DNA of 14,781 nt, taken from Pseudomonadota bacterium. Its GTDB lineage: Bacteria > Pseudomonadota > Alphaproteobacteria > Rhizobiales > Hyphomicrobiaceae. The notes under the pieces were generated by a model. That model was given only the letters and a program-made list of their open reading frames with translations. It had not been told where the DNA came from and ran no database searches. The stretch covers positions 1-14,781 of the forward strand of contig JAEZBZ010000130.1 in the NCBI GenBank assembly GCA_023412745.1, given 5' to 3'. This document shows positions 7,559 through 14,664 of the stretch, piece by piece. Every line of letters begins with the position of its first letter. Positions within the stretch are counted from its first letter, which is position 1. The translations under genes were made by a program, and so were the position numbers.

Positions 7559-7579
7559 ACTGCCGGCAAAACCGACAGT
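7559..7579 (-). other. Leader stem-loop upstream of phnS
   Basis: ACTGTCGG and CCGGCAGT form an 8-bp stem (one G-U wobble) around a 5-nt loop, 35 nt before the phnS ATG. If transcription starts near the Pho-box-like site, this lies in the 5' leader. No known riboswitch or T-box pattern was recognised. Confidence 0.4.
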
Positions 7580-7604
7580 GGTGACGTTCGCATGCGCACT
7601 CCTG

Positions 7605-7622
7605 ATGAAACTACGATGACAG
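7605..7622 (-). promoter_or_regulatory. Probable Pho box (PhoB site) upstream of the phnS operon
   Basis: On the minus strand the site reads CTGTCAT-CGTA-GTTTCAT: two 7-bp repeats separated by 4 bp, as in the PhoB consensus. The first repeat is perfect and the second matches at five of seven positions. It lies 81 nt before the phnS start, oriented toward the operon, with an A-rich tract (7641-7658) just upstream that could help polymerase binding. No convincing -10 box was found at the expected distance, so the call stays provisional. Confidence 0.6.
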
Positions 7623-7887
7623 TTATGCGCGGTGCCACAGTATTTTTTGATTTTTGTTACACTGCTCAACGATCGGGCAAAGACTGACCGCTTGATTGGC
7701 GCGGCGCCTTTAAAACCGATCTCCAGCCGGGGTACAACCAACCCATACGCGAACGGGCCGGGGCGACGCTCAGCAAGCGTCACTCCAGCCGAACTCGCGA
7801 CACGGATCGGGCCAGCCCGGCTGTCGCAGCGAATAGTCTTCCCGCTCATTTTGAGACTCACGACGGATTGAGCTCTAGCGGTGGTTG

Positions 7888-9354
7888 TCAGCCCTGCGGC
7901 CAGGGCAGCGAGTAGGTCTTGACGTTGGTGTAGCTCTTCATGGCTTCCCAAACACCTTCCTTGTAGCCGAGCCCCGAATCCTTGATGCCGCCGAACGGCG
8001 ACAGCTCGATGCGGTATCCCGGAACCTCCCAGATGTTCACCGTACCGACGTGCAGTTCGTTGATGCACCGCGTGATGTAATCCAGCCGGTTGGTGCAGAC
8101 GCCCGACGACAATCCGAACGCCGTCGAATTGGAGATGCGGATCACTTCCGAGATGTCGTTGGGGCAGCGGATGATCGGCACGACCGGGCCAAACGTCTCT
8201 TCCTTCACAAGATCGGCTGTGTAGGGAATGTGGTCGACCACAGTGACCGGGAACAGCGCACCCTGGCGGTCATTGCCGTGCAGCAGCTTGGCGCCCTTCT
8301 CGACCGCATCGTTGACGCGCGCCTGGAATTCCATCGCGGCGCGTTCGTGGATGACCGTGCCGACATCAGTGTCCGGATCCATCGGATCGCCCGATTTCAG
8401 CTTCCGCGCCTTTGCCAGAACCTTTTCGGCAAACGCGTCAGCGACCTTCTCGACGACCAGGATGCGCTTGACTGCCGTACAGCGCTGGCCCGAGTTCTTG
8501 GTGGCGCCCTGGACGGCCAGCTCCGCCGCCTTGTCGAGGTCAGCGTCTTCCATGACGATCAGCGGGTCGTTACCGCCGAGTTCCAGGATCAGCCGCTTAT
8601 AGCCGGCCTTTTCGGCGATGTATTTGCCGACCCGGACGCTGCCGGTGAACGTGACGATATCGGCATGCGGATCGGTGATCATCGCATCGCCCATAGTGCG
8701 CGGATTGCCGGTCACGATCGACAGCATCTCCGGCGGCAGGCCGGCTTCATACAGGATGTCGGCCAGCAGCAGCGCGGTCAGCGGCGTCAGCTCGGTCGGC
8801 TTGGCCACCACGCGGTTGTTGGTGGCGATCGCCGGCGCGATCTTGTGGCTGATCATGTTCAAAGGGTGATTGAACGGTGTGATCGCCGAGATGCAGCCAA
8901 GCACAGGCTCGCGCGAGGTATAGATGCGCCGCGCCTTGCCGTGCGGGGTGATATCGCAGGAATAGATCTCGCTGTCGTCACGGATCGCCATCTGCCCGGC
9001 GAGCAGATAGACGTCATAGGCGCGGCCGACTTCATACAGCGAGTCCTTCAGGCACAAGCCGGACTCCGCCGTGATCAGATGCGCGATTTCTTCGCGCCGC
9101 GACGCCAGGATTTCCGCCGTCCGCGTCAGGATCTTCTGGCGGTCATAGCGCGTCAGCTTCGACTTGTAGGCGTTGCCGATCTTGAAGGCTTCGGCAACCT
9201 GCGCCGGGCTGGCGGCCGGCACCGTGCCGACCACCTCACCGGTATAGGGGTTGAGCACCTCGACGCGCTCATCGGCATCCACCAGCTTGCCCGCGATACG
9301 CATTTTCTCGTGCGCGGCAGTTGGCAGCTTAGGCTTTCTCACCTGTTCCTGCAT
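7888..9354 (-). CDS. phnY: Phosphonoacetaldehyde dehydrogenase
   Basis: A 488-residue NAD-dependent aldehyde dehydrogenase that oxidises phosphonoacetaldehyde to phosphonoacetate in the cytoplasm. Family marks are the FNHPLN segment at 161-166 (in place of the usual PWN), KPTE at 185-188, GSVRVG at 238-243, the general base Glu258 in LELGGND, and the catalytic Cys292 in NSGQRCTAVK with Arg291 beside it; that arginine before the cysteine is characteristic of the phosphonate-specific enzyme, where it helps bind the phosphonate. The gene lies between phnA and the transporter operon, 22 nt after phnA, with ribosome site GGAGAG 5 nt before the ATG. Full length for the family. The neighbours PhnW (makes the substrate) and PhnA (uses the product) make the assignment strong. 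Confidence 0.93.
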   Translation of the reverse strand: MQEQVRKPKLPTAAHEKMRIAGKLVDADERVEVLNPYTGEVVGTVPAASPAQVAEAFKIGNAYKSKLTRYDRQKILTRTAEILASRREEIAHLITAESGLCLKDSLYEVGRAYDVYLLAGQMAIRDDSEIYSCDITPHGKARRIYTSREPVLGCISAITPFNHPLNMISHKIAPAIATNNRVVAKPTELTPLTALLLADILYEAGLPPEMLSIVTGNPRTMGDAMITDPHADIVTFTGSVRVGKYIAEKAGYKRLILELGGNDPLIVMEDADLDKAAELAVQGATKNSGQRCTAVKRILVVEKVADAFAEKVLAKARKLKSGDPMDPDTDVGTVIHERAAMEFQARVNDAVEKGAKLLHGNDRQGALFPVTVVDHIPYTADLVKEETFGPVVPIIRCPNDISEVIRISNSTAFGLSSGVCTNRLDYITRCINELHVGTVNIWEVPGYRIELSPFGGIKDSGLGYKEGVWEAMKSYTNVKTYSLPWPQG

Positions 9355-9376
9355 GAAGGCTCTCCGTTAGCCGCGA

Positions 9377-10627
9377 TTACGCGACATGATTGAGGGCGAC
9401 ATCGAAAACATCGAAGTTGCGCAGCTTGCGATCCGCCGGAAGCTCGATTTTCCGGTTCGAGATCATCGGCACGCGCTGTTCGGTCAGGCCACCGTGCGAA
9501 CGCAGCGGCTCGTCCAGCCCCGACAGATCGTGCTTCTCGCGCGCAGTGCCGAGCACCTTGTGCTGTGTCGACAGCACGACGATGTCGCCGATGCGGTCCG
9601 GTGGCAGTTCGAAGCGGGCGCAGGCGTCGGCCTTGGAAATCGCCACGTCGACACCTTCGACTTCCAGCAGCCGGTTGATCAGCGACGGCACTGCGGCCGG
9701 GTCCGCCACATGCACGGTCGCGAACGATCCAAGCGCACCGTGGTGGGCGACATAGGGATCGGTGATCGGCAGGATCACGCGGGAAACGTCCTTGCCGGTC
9801 CACTTGTCGAACAGGGTCTGCAGATAGATCACGTCAGGCGAACCATCCGGCAGATGCTTGTCGTTCATGCCATGGTCGGCGGTGGCGACGATGATGGCAC
9901 CCGCCCTATCGAGGGCTTCCAAATAGCCGTCGATCATGGCGTAGAAGTCATTGGCGATCTGCGTGCCGGGCCCCACCTTGTGCTGAATATAGTCCGTGGT
10001 CGACAGATACATCAGGTCCGGGCGGAAGCTCTGCATCAGTTTGACGCCGGCCGCGAACACGAACTCCGACAGTCCGGCCGAATAAACATCCGGCACCGGC
10101 TTACCGACGAAATCGACGACGTTGTCGATGCCGTTGGCAGCCTTCGTCGCCTTGTCGGCGCGTTCGGACGAAAACGCGATGGCGCGGCCCGTGCTGTAAT
10201 CGAGGCCGTTCGACAGCAAAAGACGCAGCTTATCCTTAGCGGTGACCATGGCCACCTTGGCGCCCGCGTCGTGGAACTCCCGCAGGATGGTCGGCGCGCG
10301 CAGGAATTTGGGATCGTTCATCATCACTTCTGTTTGGGCCGCTTCGTCCCAGAAGAAGTTACCGGCGATACCGTGTACGGCCGGCGGACGGCCAGTGATG
10401 ATCGACAGGTTGTTGGGGTTGGTGAAGCTCGGGATGACACTATCGGCGAACAGATCGGCACCATCGCGCATGAAGCGCGCGAAGGTCGGCGCGCGACCGG
10501 CCTTGATGGTTTCCTCGATGTAGCCTGGTTCCGATCCGTCGAGACAGATCACCACGGTCGGCGCCTTCGGGAAGCTATAGGCCCGCCCGTTGCAAAACAC
10601 CTTGTTGGCAGCGCGATTGGCATTCAT
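9377..10627 (-). CDS. phnA: Phosphonoacetate hydrolase (C-P bond cleavage)
   Basis: A 416-residue metalloenzyme of the alkaline phosphatase superfamily that hydrolyses phosphonoacetate to acetate and phosphate with two zinc ions. The expected active-site set is complete: Asp30 (CLDGSEPG), nucleophile Thr69 (SFTNPNN), Asp212 and His216 (STTDYIQHK), Asp251-His252 (ATADHGMN) and His378 (RSHGGL). Asn90 and the lysines at 131 and 133 match residues that contact the substrate in the characterised Sinorhizobium enzyme, whose numbering I recall as lower by only one at the metal-binding sites. The gene begins 15 nt after phnW; the phnW stop lies within the GAGGAG ribosome site, which is 11 nt before the ATG. 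This is not the unrelated E. coli protein also called PhnA. Identity is among the surest in the window. Confidence 0.95.
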   Translation of the reverse strand: MNANRAANKVFCNGRAYSFPKAPTVVICLDGSEPGYIEETIKAGRAPTFARFMRDGADLFADSVIPSFTNPNNLSIITGRPPAVHGIAGNFFWDEAAQTEVMMNDPKFLRAPTILREFHDAGAKVAMVTAKDKLRLLLSNGLDYSTGRAIAFSSERADKATKAANGIDNVVDFVGKPVPDVYSAGLSEFVFAAGVKLMQSFRPDLMYLSTTDYIQHKVGPGTQIANDFYAMIDGYLEALDRAGAIIVATADHGMNDKHLPDGSPDVIYLQTLFDKWTGKDVSRVILPITDPYVAHHGALGSFATVHVADPAAVPSLINRLLEVEGVDVAISKADACARFELPPDRIGDIVVLSTQHKVLGTAREKHDLSGLDEPLRSHGGLTEQRVPMISNRKIELPADRKLRNFDVFDVALNHVA

Positions 10628-10642
10628 ATCTGCAATTACTCC

Positions 10643-11785
10643 TCAAGCCACCGATTTGAGATCCGACACACCCATCTCGGCCAGAACATCCGCGATGGCC
10701 GCCAGTGCACCGCGCATATGGTCGGCGTTGAGGCGACCGATGCAGCCGATGCGGAAACTGTCCGCCACCGTCAGCTTGCCCGGATAAATCACGTAGCCGC
10801 GATCCTTCAGCGCATCGTAGAAGGTCTGGAAAACGAACTTCGGATCCTTCGGCATATGGAACGTCACGATGATCGGCGCCTGCAGCTTTTCCGGCAGCAG
10901 CGTCGCAAAACCGAGCTTGCGCATGCCCTCGATCAGGATTCGGCAGTTGTCTGCGTAGCGTCCGCCGCGGCCCGGCTGGCCGCCTTCCGCCTGAAACTCT
11001 TTGAGCGCCTGATGAAACGAAACGATAACATGGATCGGCGGGGTGAATCGATACTGCCCGGTCTTCACGAAATTCTGCCACTGGTCGTGCAGGTCCAGCA
11101 CCAGCGTGGTGGCATTGCCCTTGGCCTCGGCCAGCGCGCTTTCCTTGGCGATGACGAAGCCAAGCCCCGGCACACCCTCGATGCACTTGTTCGATGACGC
11201 GGCAACAGCGTCGAAGGTGACCTTCTTCGCATCGAGCGGCAGGGCGCCGAAAGCGCTCATCGAATCGATCAGGTAGCGGCGGCCGTGACGCTCAACCAAC
11301 GCGCCGATCTCGGCGATCGGATTCAGGATGCCGCTGGTGGTCTCGCAATGCACGGTGAATACGTGCGTAATCGCCTTGTCGGCCGTCAGGATGCGATCGA
11401 CCTCCGCCAGATCGGGCGGCGTATCTTCCGGCGTCTCGTGCACCACCACAGCGCGGCGTGCGATATCGCAGATCTTCTTGGCGCGATGGCCGTAGGCGCC
11501 GTTGACCAGCAGCAGCGCCTTTCCGTTGGCCGGAATGAACGTGGTCAACATGGCTTCGACGGCAAACGTGCCGGAGCCCTGCATCGGCACAGTGACGTGC
11601 GTGCCGACAGCGTTGACGACGGAGGGCAGCCCTTCCAACACTTCCTTGTTGATGCGCAGGAAGGTGGCGTCGCGAGAGCCCCAGTCGTGAACCATGACCT
11701 CCTTCACCGACTTTGCGGTGGTCAACGGTCCGGGGGTGAGCAGCAGCGGATCACCGGTTTCGGAGAGCGCGCGTGTGCCGGCCAT
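10643..11785 (-). CDS. phnW: 2-aminoethylphosphonate:pyruvate aminotransferase
   Basis: A class V PLP-dependent transaminase that converts AEP and pyruvate to phosphonoacetaldehyde and alanine, the first catabolic step. From the chosen start it has 380 residues. Marks are LLLTPGPLTT at 14-23 near the N-terminus, VMVHDWGSRD (30-39), the PLP aspartate Asp174 (LIDSMSAFG), the Schiff-base lysine Lys200 (SSNKCIEG) and the C-terminal SFRIGCIG segment at 343-350 with a substrate-binding arginine. A longer frame starts at 11839, but the family normally begins just before LLLTPGP, and GGAGA lies 8 nt upstream of the ATG at 11785, so that start is preferred. It is the promoter-proximal gene of phnW-phnA-phnY and is divergent from the LysR gene. 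Confidence 0.95.
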   Translation of the reverse strand: MAGTRALSETGDPLLLTPGPLTTAKSVKEVMVHDWGSRDATFLRINKEVLEGLPSVVNAVGTHVTVPMQGSGTFAVEAMLTTFIPANGKALLLVNGAYGHRAKKICDIARRAVVVHETPEDTPPDLAEVDRILTADKAITHVFTVHCETTSGILNPIAEIGALVERHGRRYLIDSMSAFGALPLDAKKVTFDAVAASSNKCIEGVPGLGFVIAKESALAEAKGNATTLVLDLHDQWQNFVKTGQYRFTPPIHVIVSFHQALKEFQAEGGQPGRGGRYADNCRILIEGMRKLGFATLLPEKLQAPIIVTFHMPKDPKFVFQTFYDALKDRGYVIYPGKLTVADSFRIGCIGRLNADHMRGALAAIADVLAEMGVSDLKSVA

Positions 11786-11793
11786 GAACAAGG

Positions 11794-11798
11794 TCTCC
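11794..11798 (-). promoter_or_regulatory. Ribosome-binding site that sets the phnW start at 11785
   Basis: GGAGA lies 8 nt before the ATG at 11785. The alternative upstream ATG at 11839 would add 18 residues not usual in the family and would leave almost no room between the gene and the LysR-type operator. Confidence 0.65.
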
Positions 11799-11849
11799 AG
11801 TGCATGTGTTGTTGTGCTGGAAACGGACCGTAGCTTCAAATAAAGTATT

Positions 11850-11876
11850 GATCCAATATACGTCTTCGATTGGATC
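11850..11876. promoter_or_regulatory. Inverted repeat, probable LysR-type regulator operator
   Basis: GATCCAAT and ATTGGATC form a perfect 8-bp inverted repeat with an 11-bp spacer in the divergent phnW-lysR promoter. LysR-type regulators usually bind such interrupted dyads (T-N11-A class) next to their own gene. The dyad is read directly; binding by the adjacent regulator is inference. Confidence 0.75.
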
Positions 11877-11884
11877 TATAGATC
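11873..11884. promoter_or_regulatory. 12-bp perfect palindrome overlapping the operator and the lysR start region
   Basis: GATCTATAGATC is its own reverse complement. It shares four bases with the right arm of the larger inverted repeat and ends 6 nt before the LysR ATG. It may be a second regulator half-site cluster used for autorepression. Confidence 0.6.
11877..11882 (+). promoter_or_regulatory. Possible -10 box of the LysR gene
   Basis: TATAGA resembles a -10 element and lies 8 nt before the ATG, which would put the transcript start at or next to the start codon. No good -35 hexamer is seen at 16-18 nt spacing, so this is tentative and could depend on an activator. Confidence 0.3.
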
Positions 11885-11890
11885 ACATCT

Positions 11891-12802
11891 ATGAATCTGA
11901 ACCACGTCCTCGCCTTCCATAAGGTCGCCGCCGCCGGCAGCTTTACGCTGGCATCGCGCATGGGCGGCGTCAGCCAGCCTACACTATCCGCCCAGGTCAG
12001 CGCGCTGGAGCGCACCGCCGGCGTTCCCCTTTTGGAGCGTGGCGGGCGCGGCATCCGGCTCACTGCTGCGGGCCAGGAGCTGTTCGCCGCCACGCGCAAA
12101 CTGGCCGAGGCCATGGACGACGTGGGTCGCGTGCTGGCCTCCAGCCGTTCACCTTCGCGCGGGCATCTGCGCATCGCCGCCGACAGCGCCGTGCATGTCC
12201 TGCCGGTGCTGGCCGAACTTAAGAAATCCAGCGCGCCGTTGAGCTTCTCGCTGCACATCGACAATTCGGCCGCCGTCACCGCGCGCGTACTGTCGAACGA
12301 CGCCGACCTCGGCATCATGGCGCGGCTGACAACAGACCCCAGATTGTTCGCGGTGAAGATCCGCGAGGACCGCCTCGTGCTGCTGGTCCCGACCAAAGAT
12401 CCGCTGGCGTCGCGCAAACGGCTGAAGCTGGCCGATCTTGCCGGGCGCGACCTGGTAATCCGTGAACGCGGATCAATCACGCGCGAGGTCGCCGAAACCC
12501 AGCTCAAGGCAGCAGGCATCCGCACCGGCCAGGTCTTCGACGTCGCCACACGCGAAGCCGTCGCCGAAGCCGTGGCTGCCGGTTTCGGCATCGGCCTCGC
12601 ATTTGCGAGCGAAGTGGGCCGCGATACGCGCATGACTGCGATCCCCATCCAGGGGGCAGACATGTCGGTCGGCGAGTACGCGATCTGCCTTTCGGAACGC
12701 CGCAGTCTCGGCTCCATCGCACGCTTTCTGGAAACGGCGCGGCTTCTGGCGCATCGCCGCCGCTGGTTGACCGAACCGACACAATCCGGATCAAAATTGT
12801 GA
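11891..12802 (+). CDS. LysR-type transcriptional regulator, likely controls phnWAY
   Basis: A 303-residue LysR-family regulator. The N-terminal winged helix-turn-helix spans about residues 1-60 (GSFTLASRMGGVSQPTLSAQ at 16-35 is the DNA-reading part), followed by a linker helix to about 85 and a periplasmic-binding-protein-like effector domain from about 90 to 300 that starts GHLRIAAD. Length is normal. The ATG at 11891 matches the usual start of the family relative to the helix-turn-helix, but no ribosome site precedes it; the bases just upstream are an operator-like palindrome. Divergent orientation to phnW with a dyad between them is the classical arrangement for a LysR regulator of the adjacent catabolic operon. 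The effector could be AEP or a pathway intermediate. Regulator family is certain; target and effector are inferred. Confidence 0.92.
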   Translation: MNLNHVLAFHKVAAAGSFTLASRMGGVSQPTLSAQVSALERTAGVPLLERGGRGIRLTAAGQELFAATRKLAEAMDDVGRVLASSRSPSRGHLRIAADSAVHVLPVLAELKKSSAPLSFSLHIDNSAAVTARVLSNDADLGIMARLTTDPRLFAVKIREDRLVLLVPTKDPLASRKRLKLADLAGRDLVIRERGSITREVAETQLKAAGIRTGQVFDVATREAVAEAVAAGFGIGLAFASEVGRDTRMTAIPIQGADMSVGEYAICLSERRSLGSIARFLETARLLAHRRRWLTEPTQSGSKL

Positions 12803-12831
12803 TTTCGACGTTGTTACAAAATGGGCTTAGC

Positions 12832-12849
12832 CTGTCACGAAACTGTCAT
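12832..12849 (+). promoter_or_regulatory. Pho box (PhoB site) upstream of the phosphate cotransporter gene
   Basis: CTGTCAC-GAAA-CTGTCAT is a near-ideal Pho box: two 7-bp repeats, differing from each other by one base, separated by 4 bp. It lies 57 nt before the cotransporter ATG and points toward it, within the 104-bp gap after the LysR gene. This strongly suggests activation under phosphate limitation. Confidence 0.85.
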
Positions 12850-12906
12850 ACTAAGGCGACCTGTTGAGACGCGACAGATTGCAGCCTCAAGGAGAAGTGG
12901 AAACTC

Positions 12907-14616
12907 ATGGCTGGAAGCGAACTGCTTCTGACGCTGCTCGGCGGCGTTGCACTTCTTCTATGGGGTGTTCGGATGGTCCGCACGGGCCTAACCCGTGCCT
13001 TCGGTGCACCGTTGCGCGCGCTGCTGACCCGCGCGACGCAAAACCGCGTCACGGCATTCGGCGCGGGCGTCGGTGCCGCCGGCATTCTGCAAAGCGCGAC
13101 GGCCACCGCCCTGCTCCTGTCGTCCTTCGCCGGACGCGGACTGATCACCCTGCCGATGGCGCTCGCCATCATGCTCGGCGCGGACGTCGGAACCACGCTG
13201 GTTGCCCAGATTTTCGCGTTCGACATCAAGTGGCTGTGGTCCGCCGCTATGATCTTCGGCGTCGTCATGTTCAGCGTCGCCAACGGTGATCGCGCCAAGA
13301 GCATCGGCCGCATCGCGATCGGTCTCGCACTCGTCCTGCTGGCCCTGACGGTCCTTGGCACTGTATCCGGCGCGCTACGCGACAGCCCGACCGTGACCAT
13401 GGTCCTGCATGCCCTGGGCAGCGAACCGACGATCGCGGTCCTGGTCGCCGCCATCCTGACTTGGGTGGCGCATTCCAGCCTCGCCGTGATCCTGTTCATC
13501 CTGTCGCTGGCGATCGGCGGCGCCATTGCCCCGACCCTTGCCCTGGCGCTGGTACTCGGCGCCAACATCGGCGGTGCCATCGCCCCGTTCACGGCATTGA
13601 CCGGCGCGCCGGTGGCGGCGCGGCGAGTGCCCCTCGGCAACCTGCTGGCGCGCGGTATCATCGCCATCGCCATGGTGCCCGCGCTCGGCTACCTGTCCAC
13701 CCTTCTCGGCCACATCAGCGCCGATCCGGCTCGGCTCGTTCTGAACTTTCACACGCTATTCAATATCGCCGTCGCCGTTGTCTTTCTGCCCCTGCTCGAT
13801 CCCCTTTCGCGGCTGGCAACGTGGATCCTGCCGCCACCCATCGAAGCGCCCAGCCGCGCGGTCGCACAGCACCTGGAGGCCAGCGTGCTCGACACGCCCT
13901 CGGAGGCACTCGGCTGCGCGATGCGCGAGACGCTGCACGTCGGCGATATCGTTCTGGAGATGCTGCGCAAGTCGCTGATCGCCATCGAAGGCAGCGACAT
14001 GAAGGTCGTCAAGGAGTTGGAAAAAGCCGACGACGACGTCGACTCGCTCTACGAAGCCATCAAGTTGTATTTGATCCGCGCCTCCAAAGCCAACATGAGC
14101 GAAGAGGAATCGCGGCGCTATGTCGAAATCCTGACGTTCACGACCAATCTCGAGCACGTCGGCGACATCATCGACAAAAATCTGATGGAACTCGCCGCCA
14201 AGAAGATCAAGAAGCGCTATTCGTTCTCGCCCGAAGGCCTCGCCGAACTGAAGCGCTTCCACGGCCAGGTCGCGGATAACATGCGCCTCGCACTCAATGT
14301 ATTCGCGACGCGCGACGTGGTGCTGGCGCGACGCCTGCTGCAGGTCAAAACTACCGTGCGTGCCAATGAGTTCGAGGCGGCGGACCGGCATTTCGAGCGG
14401 CTGAAACAAGGCCGCGCCGAGTCGATCGAGACCAGTTCGATCCATCTCGACATCATCCGCGATCTGAAGCGCATAAATTCGCATCTGACGTCGGTGGCCT
14501 ATCCGATCCTGGAAGCCGCCGGCGAATTGCGCGAAAGCCGTTTGCGCGAAGGTAGCCGCGAGAGTGCCACCCGCCACGGCCTCCTGGCCTCCGAAGCCGA
14601 CAGCAAACCGGCCTGA
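12907..14616 (+). CDS. Na+/phosphate cotransporter-like protein with C-terminal PhoU-like domain
   Basis: A 569-residue membrane protein of the Na/Pi-cotransporter II-related (NptA/YjbB) family. The membrane part spans about residues 5-310 and carries the two inverted family repeats: QSATAT at 62-67 followed by GADVGTT at 91-97, and AHSSLAV at 188-194 followed by GANIGGA at 218-224. Residues from about 335 to 540 are a cytoplasmic helical PhoU-like domain with acidic metal-binding patterns (ELEKADDDVD near 370-379, EHVGDIID at 416-423). AGGAG lies 12 nt before the ATG, a little long. The gene follows a near-perfect Pho box. In characterised relatives these proteins either take up phosphate with sodium or, as with E. 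coli YjbB, let phosphate out. Next to C-P cleavage genes it could do either; the Pho box argues for a role in phosphate limitation. Direction cannot be read from sequence. Confidence 0.9.
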   Translation: MAGSELLLTLLGGVALLLWGVRMVRTGLTRAFGAPLRALLTRATQNRVTAFGAGVGAAGILQSATATALLLSSFAGRGLITLPMALAIMLGADVGTTLVAQIFAFDIKWLWSAAMIFGVVMFSVANGDRAKSIGRIAIGLALVLLALTVLGTVSGALRDSPTVTMVLHALGSEPTIAVLVAAILTWVAHSSLAVILFILSLAIGGAIAPTLALALVLGANIGGAIAPFTALTGAPVAARRVPLGNLLARGIIAIAMVPALGYLSTLLGHISADPARLVLNFHTLFNIAVAVVFLPLLDPLSRLATWILPPPIEAPSRAVAQHLEASVLDTPSEALGCAMRETLHVGDIVLEMLRKSLIAIEGSDMKVVKELEKADDDVDSLYEAIKLYLIRASKANMSEEESRRYVEILTFTTNLEHVGDIIDKNLMELAAKKIKKRYSFSPEGLAELKRFHGQVADNMRLALNVFATRDVVLARRLLQVKTTVRANEFEAADRHFERLKQGRAESIETSSIHLDIIRDLKRINSHLTSVAYPILEAAGELRESRLREGSRESATRHGLLASEADSKPA

Positions 14617-14664
14617 GCGCGGCTCGCGGTGCGCCGATCTCAGACGGGTGTCGGGACCGTCGCG

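Larger units (their letters stand above)
7524..7887. other. Intergenic region between phnY and phnS (364 bp)
   Basis: This is the largest gap in the window. It contains the phnS ribosome site, a leader stem-loop, a Pho-box-like site and an A/T-rich tract at about 7641-7658 that contrasts with the GC-rich flanks. Farther toward phnY there is a 6-bp inverted repeat, GACGCT / AGCGTC, at 7765-7781 without a U-tract. No clear terminator for the phnWAY operon is seen, so read-through into phnS is possible. Short open frames here have no ribosome site or recognisable protein. Confidence 0.7.

Noticed and set aside
7765..7781. GACGCT / AGCGTC inverted repeat as terminator of phnWAY
   Set aside because: Only 6 bp, more than 100 nt from the phnY stop, and no U-tract follows on the transcript.
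7632..7871. Small plus-strand open frame (79 codons) in the phnY-phnS gap
   Set aside because: No ribosome site, no recognisable protein, and it runs through the A/T-rich promoter tract; treated as non-coding.
7885..9393. Plus-strand open frame of 502 codons opposite phnY
   Set aside because: Antisense shadow of an intact dehydrogenase gene; composition rich in Arg, Asp, His and Gln, no known motifs.
9386..11197. Long plus-strand open frame of 603 codons opposite phnA and phnW
   Set aside because: It is antisense to two genes with complete catalytic motifs, has no recognisable domain, and is of the Arg/His/Gln-rich composition expected from reversed GC-rich coding sequence.
11836..12717. 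Minus-strand open frame of 293 codons opposite the LysR gene
   Set aside because: The plus-strand frame carries a full helix-turn-helix regulator; the opposite frame is Ser/Arg-rich and domainless.
12846..13673. Minus-strand open frame of 275 codons opposite the cotransporter
   Set aside because: Antisense to clear membrane-transporter repeats; low-complexity Ala/Arg/Ser/Thr composition marks it as a shadow.
14617..14664. Terminator between the convergent cotransporter and EamA-type genes
   Set aside because: Only scattered short complementarities (such as CTGAG / CTCAG 20 nt apart) and no U-run on either strand; not enough to call.
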